Positions 62,229 through 64,000 of a stretch of DNA of 64,000 nt are shown piece after piece. The notes under the pieces are model-generated. The model was given only the letters and a program-made list of their open reading frames with translations, made no database searches and had not been told where the DNA came from. Source of the stretch: an uncultured Pseudomonadota bacterium (GTDB lineage: Bacteria; Myxococcota_A; Bradymonadia; Bradymonadales; Bradymonadaceae); the NCBI GenBank assembly GCA_913057905.1, contig CAJXPB010000001.1:186001-250000 (forward strand), read 5' to 3'. The translations under genes were made by a program, and so were the position numbers. Every line of letters starts with the position of its first letter. The stretch's first letter is position 1.

Positions 62229-62254
62229 CGGCTCGTTTCATTCACTCCGAGCCG
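62229..62254 (-). terminator. Hairpin between bamA and skp
   Basis: CGGCTCG (62229-62235) pairs with CGAGCCG (62248-62254), loop 12 bases, 14 bases after the bamA stop on the minus strand. No T-run; the loop is long. It may be an attenuator or an mRNA 3' end that lets bamA and skp be expressed differently. Confidence 0.3.
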
Positions 62255-62268
62255 TCCCCGACCGTCCA

Positions 62269-64000
62269 TCAGAAGCCGTTGCTGATGCTGAAGTCGAAGA
62301 CCATGCCCTGTTCGCCGCGCAGACGCGACAGCGGGAAGCCCCACTCGAAACGCAGCGGGCCGAAGGGACTGCGCCAGCGAAACCCGAATCCGACGGCGGT
62401 ACGCAGCGCATCCCGGTAGTTGTTCTCGGCACTCTTGAAGACGTCAAGCGCGAGGGTCAGCGGCTGATTCGCCCCGAACGCGTTGCCCGCGTCGGCAAAG
62501 ACCACGCCCTTGACCCCGGCCGACCTCAGGATCGGAAACTCGATTTCGGCCGTCAGCAAGAGCTGCTTGTTCCCGCCGATGCTGAAGTCCGACAGCGAAC
62601 TTCCGGGGTCGCCTCCGCTGCGAGCCACGTTCAGGGTCGGTCCCAGGGTGTACCGTTCGAAGCCTCGAGTCGTCTCCGGACCACCGACGAAGTAACGTTC
62701 AAACAACGGCACCGGGCGATCCTCGTTGAGTCCGGCGATGTATCCGAGCTGCCCGTTCAACCGCAGCACGAACTCCCAGAACAGCGGAATGTAGACCCTG
62801 GATTCGACCTCCGTGCGCACAAACTCCGTTTCGCTGCCCGTGATATTGTCGTCGGCCACCTCCACACTTGCGGTCGTATACTGCCCCTTGGTCGGAAACA
62901 GCCGGTTGTTCCGGGTGTCGTAGCTGAGCTCCAGGCCCAGACTGCTGGTGATCCCACTGTCGAAGAAGGCGCCCGGCCGCGACAGATTGTTGGTGGCCCG
63001 GCCGCCCGACTCGACGCTGACGCGCTCCAGAGTGTAGCGACCCCGGACGGTGAGTTCACCGGGAATGTCCCAGTCGAAGGCCTCCGAGATCGGATACCCC
63101 AGGCTCAACTCACCGCCGGTCGATTGCCTGGAGAAGTCCTGATAGAGGTAATCGAAGTTGTAGGCGTTGACCGAAAGCTGCCACTGTGACCCGAAGAGCC
63201 ACGGCTCGGTGAACTGCAGATTGAAGAGGGTGCGCACCGCCGAGAGCTGACCCTGAACGCTCAGCGTCTGACCTCGGCCAAAGAGGTTGTCCTGCGAGAT
63301 GCGGATGTTCCCGATGATGCTCTCGGTGCTCGAGAACCCGGCGCCCAACTGGAAGTTCCCCGTTCGCCGCTCGTCGACCCGCACGGTCACGTCGACCTGA
63401 TTGTCGGATCCCTGCACGCGCTGGGTCGACATCTCGACCGATTTGAAGAACCCGAGCCGTCGAATCTGCCGGCGCGAAGCGTTGATCTCGGTCTGGGAAT
63501 AGAGGTCCCCTTCGGCGATCTCGAGCTCCCGGCGGATCACCCGGTCCATCGTCTTCTGGTTGCCCGTGATCCGAATGCGACGGAAGCGGACCTTCTGTCC
63601 CTTGGCGAATTTGAAGTTGACGTCGACCGTCTTTGCGTCGCGATTCATCCGCGTCAGCGGCTGGACCTGGGCAAAGGCGTAGCCCCTGTCCTTGTACAGG
63701 TTGGTCAACGCCTGCATCCCCTCGCGCATCTTCGCGTAGTTAAAGACATCGCCGCTATTGAGTTCGACCTTGTCCAGAAGCTTCTCGCGCGACTCGAGCA
63801 GATCGCCCTGGACCCCGAGATCTCCCACGCTGAACTGTGGGCCCTCGTCGATACGGATCGTGATGTACAGATACTGCTTGTCCTTCGACAGCCGGATGCT
63901 GGGCATCCCGACGCTGACCTCCACGTATCCCTTCTGATAGTAGCGGGCCGTCAGCCGCTTGAGGTCCTTCTCAAAGTCGGCCTCGGTGAAGTTGCCCATG
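62269..64000 (-). CDS. bamA: Outer membrane protein assembly factor BamA (3' part)
   Basis: The gene runs in from the right edge. About 576 residues are visible, against roughly 750-850 for a full BamA. The visible N-terminal part has the last POTRA domains: YYQKGYVEVSVGMPSIRLSKDKQYLYITIRIDEGPQF (one POTRA), then KLLDKVELNSGDVFNYAKMREGMQAL and YADRGYAFAQV-type turns, and KGQKVRFRRIRITGNQKTMDRVIRREL. The 16-strand barrel follows, with the VRGF-type loop as TTRGFERY and the terminal FDFSISNGF. A Met codon at 63999 is internal, not the start. It inserts beta-barrel proteins in the outer membrane. Confidence 0.95.
   Translation of the reverse strand, partial: MGNFTEADFEKDLKRLTARYYQKGYVEVSVGMPSIRLSKDKQYLYITIRIDEGPQFSVGDLGVQGDLLESREKLLDKVELNSGDVFNYAKMREGMQALTNLYKDRGYAFAQVQPLTRMNRDAKTVDVNFKFAKGQKVRFRRIRITGNQKTMDRVIRRELEIAEGDLYSQTEINASRRQIRRLGFFKSVEMSTQRVQGSDNQVDVTVRVDERRTGNFQLGAGFSSTESIIGNIRISQDNLFGRGQTLSVQGQLSAVRTLFNLQFTEPWLFGSQWQLSVNAYNFDYLYQDFSRQSTGGELSLGYPISEAFDWDIPGELTVRGRYTLERVSVESGGRATNNLSRPGAFFDSGITSSLGLELSYDTRNNRLFPTKGQYTTASVEVADDNITGSETEFVRTEVESRVYIPLFWEFVLRLNGQLGYIAGLNEDRPVPLFERYFVGGPETTRGFERYTLGPTLNVARSGGDPGSSLSDFSIGGNKQLLLTAEIEFPILRSAGVKGVVFADAGNAFGANQPLTLALDVFKSAENNYRDALRTAVGFGFRWRSPFGPLRFEWGFPLSRLRGEQGMVFDFSISNGF

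Overview
The window looks like chromosomal DNA of a GC-rich, Gram-negative, diderm bacterium of the deltaproteobacterial/Myxococcota sphere. The Bradymonadota type is my best guess. This rests on strongly acidic proteins (Asp/Glu-rich, as in salt-adapted lineages), many TPR or Asp-rich lipoproteins, a PATAN/DUF4388 protein with a degenerate J-like region, FHA signalling, BamA/Skp/Mla envelope machinery and dense gene packing with ATGA/GTGA overlaps. The lineage is inference; no rRNA or tRNA gene is visible.

Layout. 1-1857: end of an anaerobic glycerol-3-phosphate dehydrogenase operon (glpB-like, a short glpC-like, and the last codons of an upstream gene). 1959-9322: complete oligopeptide ABC importer (binding protein, two enlarged permeases, two ATPases), followed at 15 bp by an FHA protein fused to a CpaF-like domain without nucleotide-binding motifs. 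11410-14578 (minus): sppA, tolC-like and mlaC-like genes. 14686-18196: two tandem paralogous secreted proteins, then a large MscS channel. 18379-21426 (minus): LysM/M74 murein endopeptidase followed by trpB- and trpA-like genes that have lost catalytic residues. 22152-27397: gltX, a beta-barrel candidate, an alkyltransferase-like DNA repair protein and two membrane or secreted unknowns. 27433-38190: CoA-transferase/SCP-2, NAD kinase, SPOR protein, PATAN protein, AI-2E family permease, guaB-guaA. 38277-39906: duplicated-domain lipoprotein and an rplC standing outside any S10 operon. 40207-46161: seven-gene MCE/Mla-type lipid transport operon with two permeases and two ATPases. 46327-55012: Cys-rich lipoprotein, O-antigen-ligase/TPR protein, an S26 signal-peptidase-like protein without its Ser/Lys dyad, and a heterodimeric ABC exporter. 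55026-64000: HDAC-family deacetylase, lipoproteins, HAD phosphatase, TraB protein, Skp and the 3' part of bamA.

Most interesting points. (1) The MCE operon encodes two MlaE and two MlaF paralogues. The two MlaF have complementary motif defects, predicting an asymmetric heteromeric transporter with one consensus ATP site; a dedicated outer-membrane barrel candidate lies inside the operon. (2) Several intact genes encode apparent pseudoenzymes: TrpB (PLP lysine replaced by Ser), TrpA (catalytic Asp replaced by His), S26 peptidase (Ser to Ala, Lys to Leu) and FHA-CpaF (Walker A gone). (3) Intergenic gaps hold related repeats: a roughly 90-100 bp double-hairpin element in three copies, and ACGT-rich tandem repeats that reach the 3' ends of neighbouring genes.

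The common theme is envelope biology: peptide uptake, peptidoglycan remodelling, lipid transport, outer-membrane protein assembly and export.
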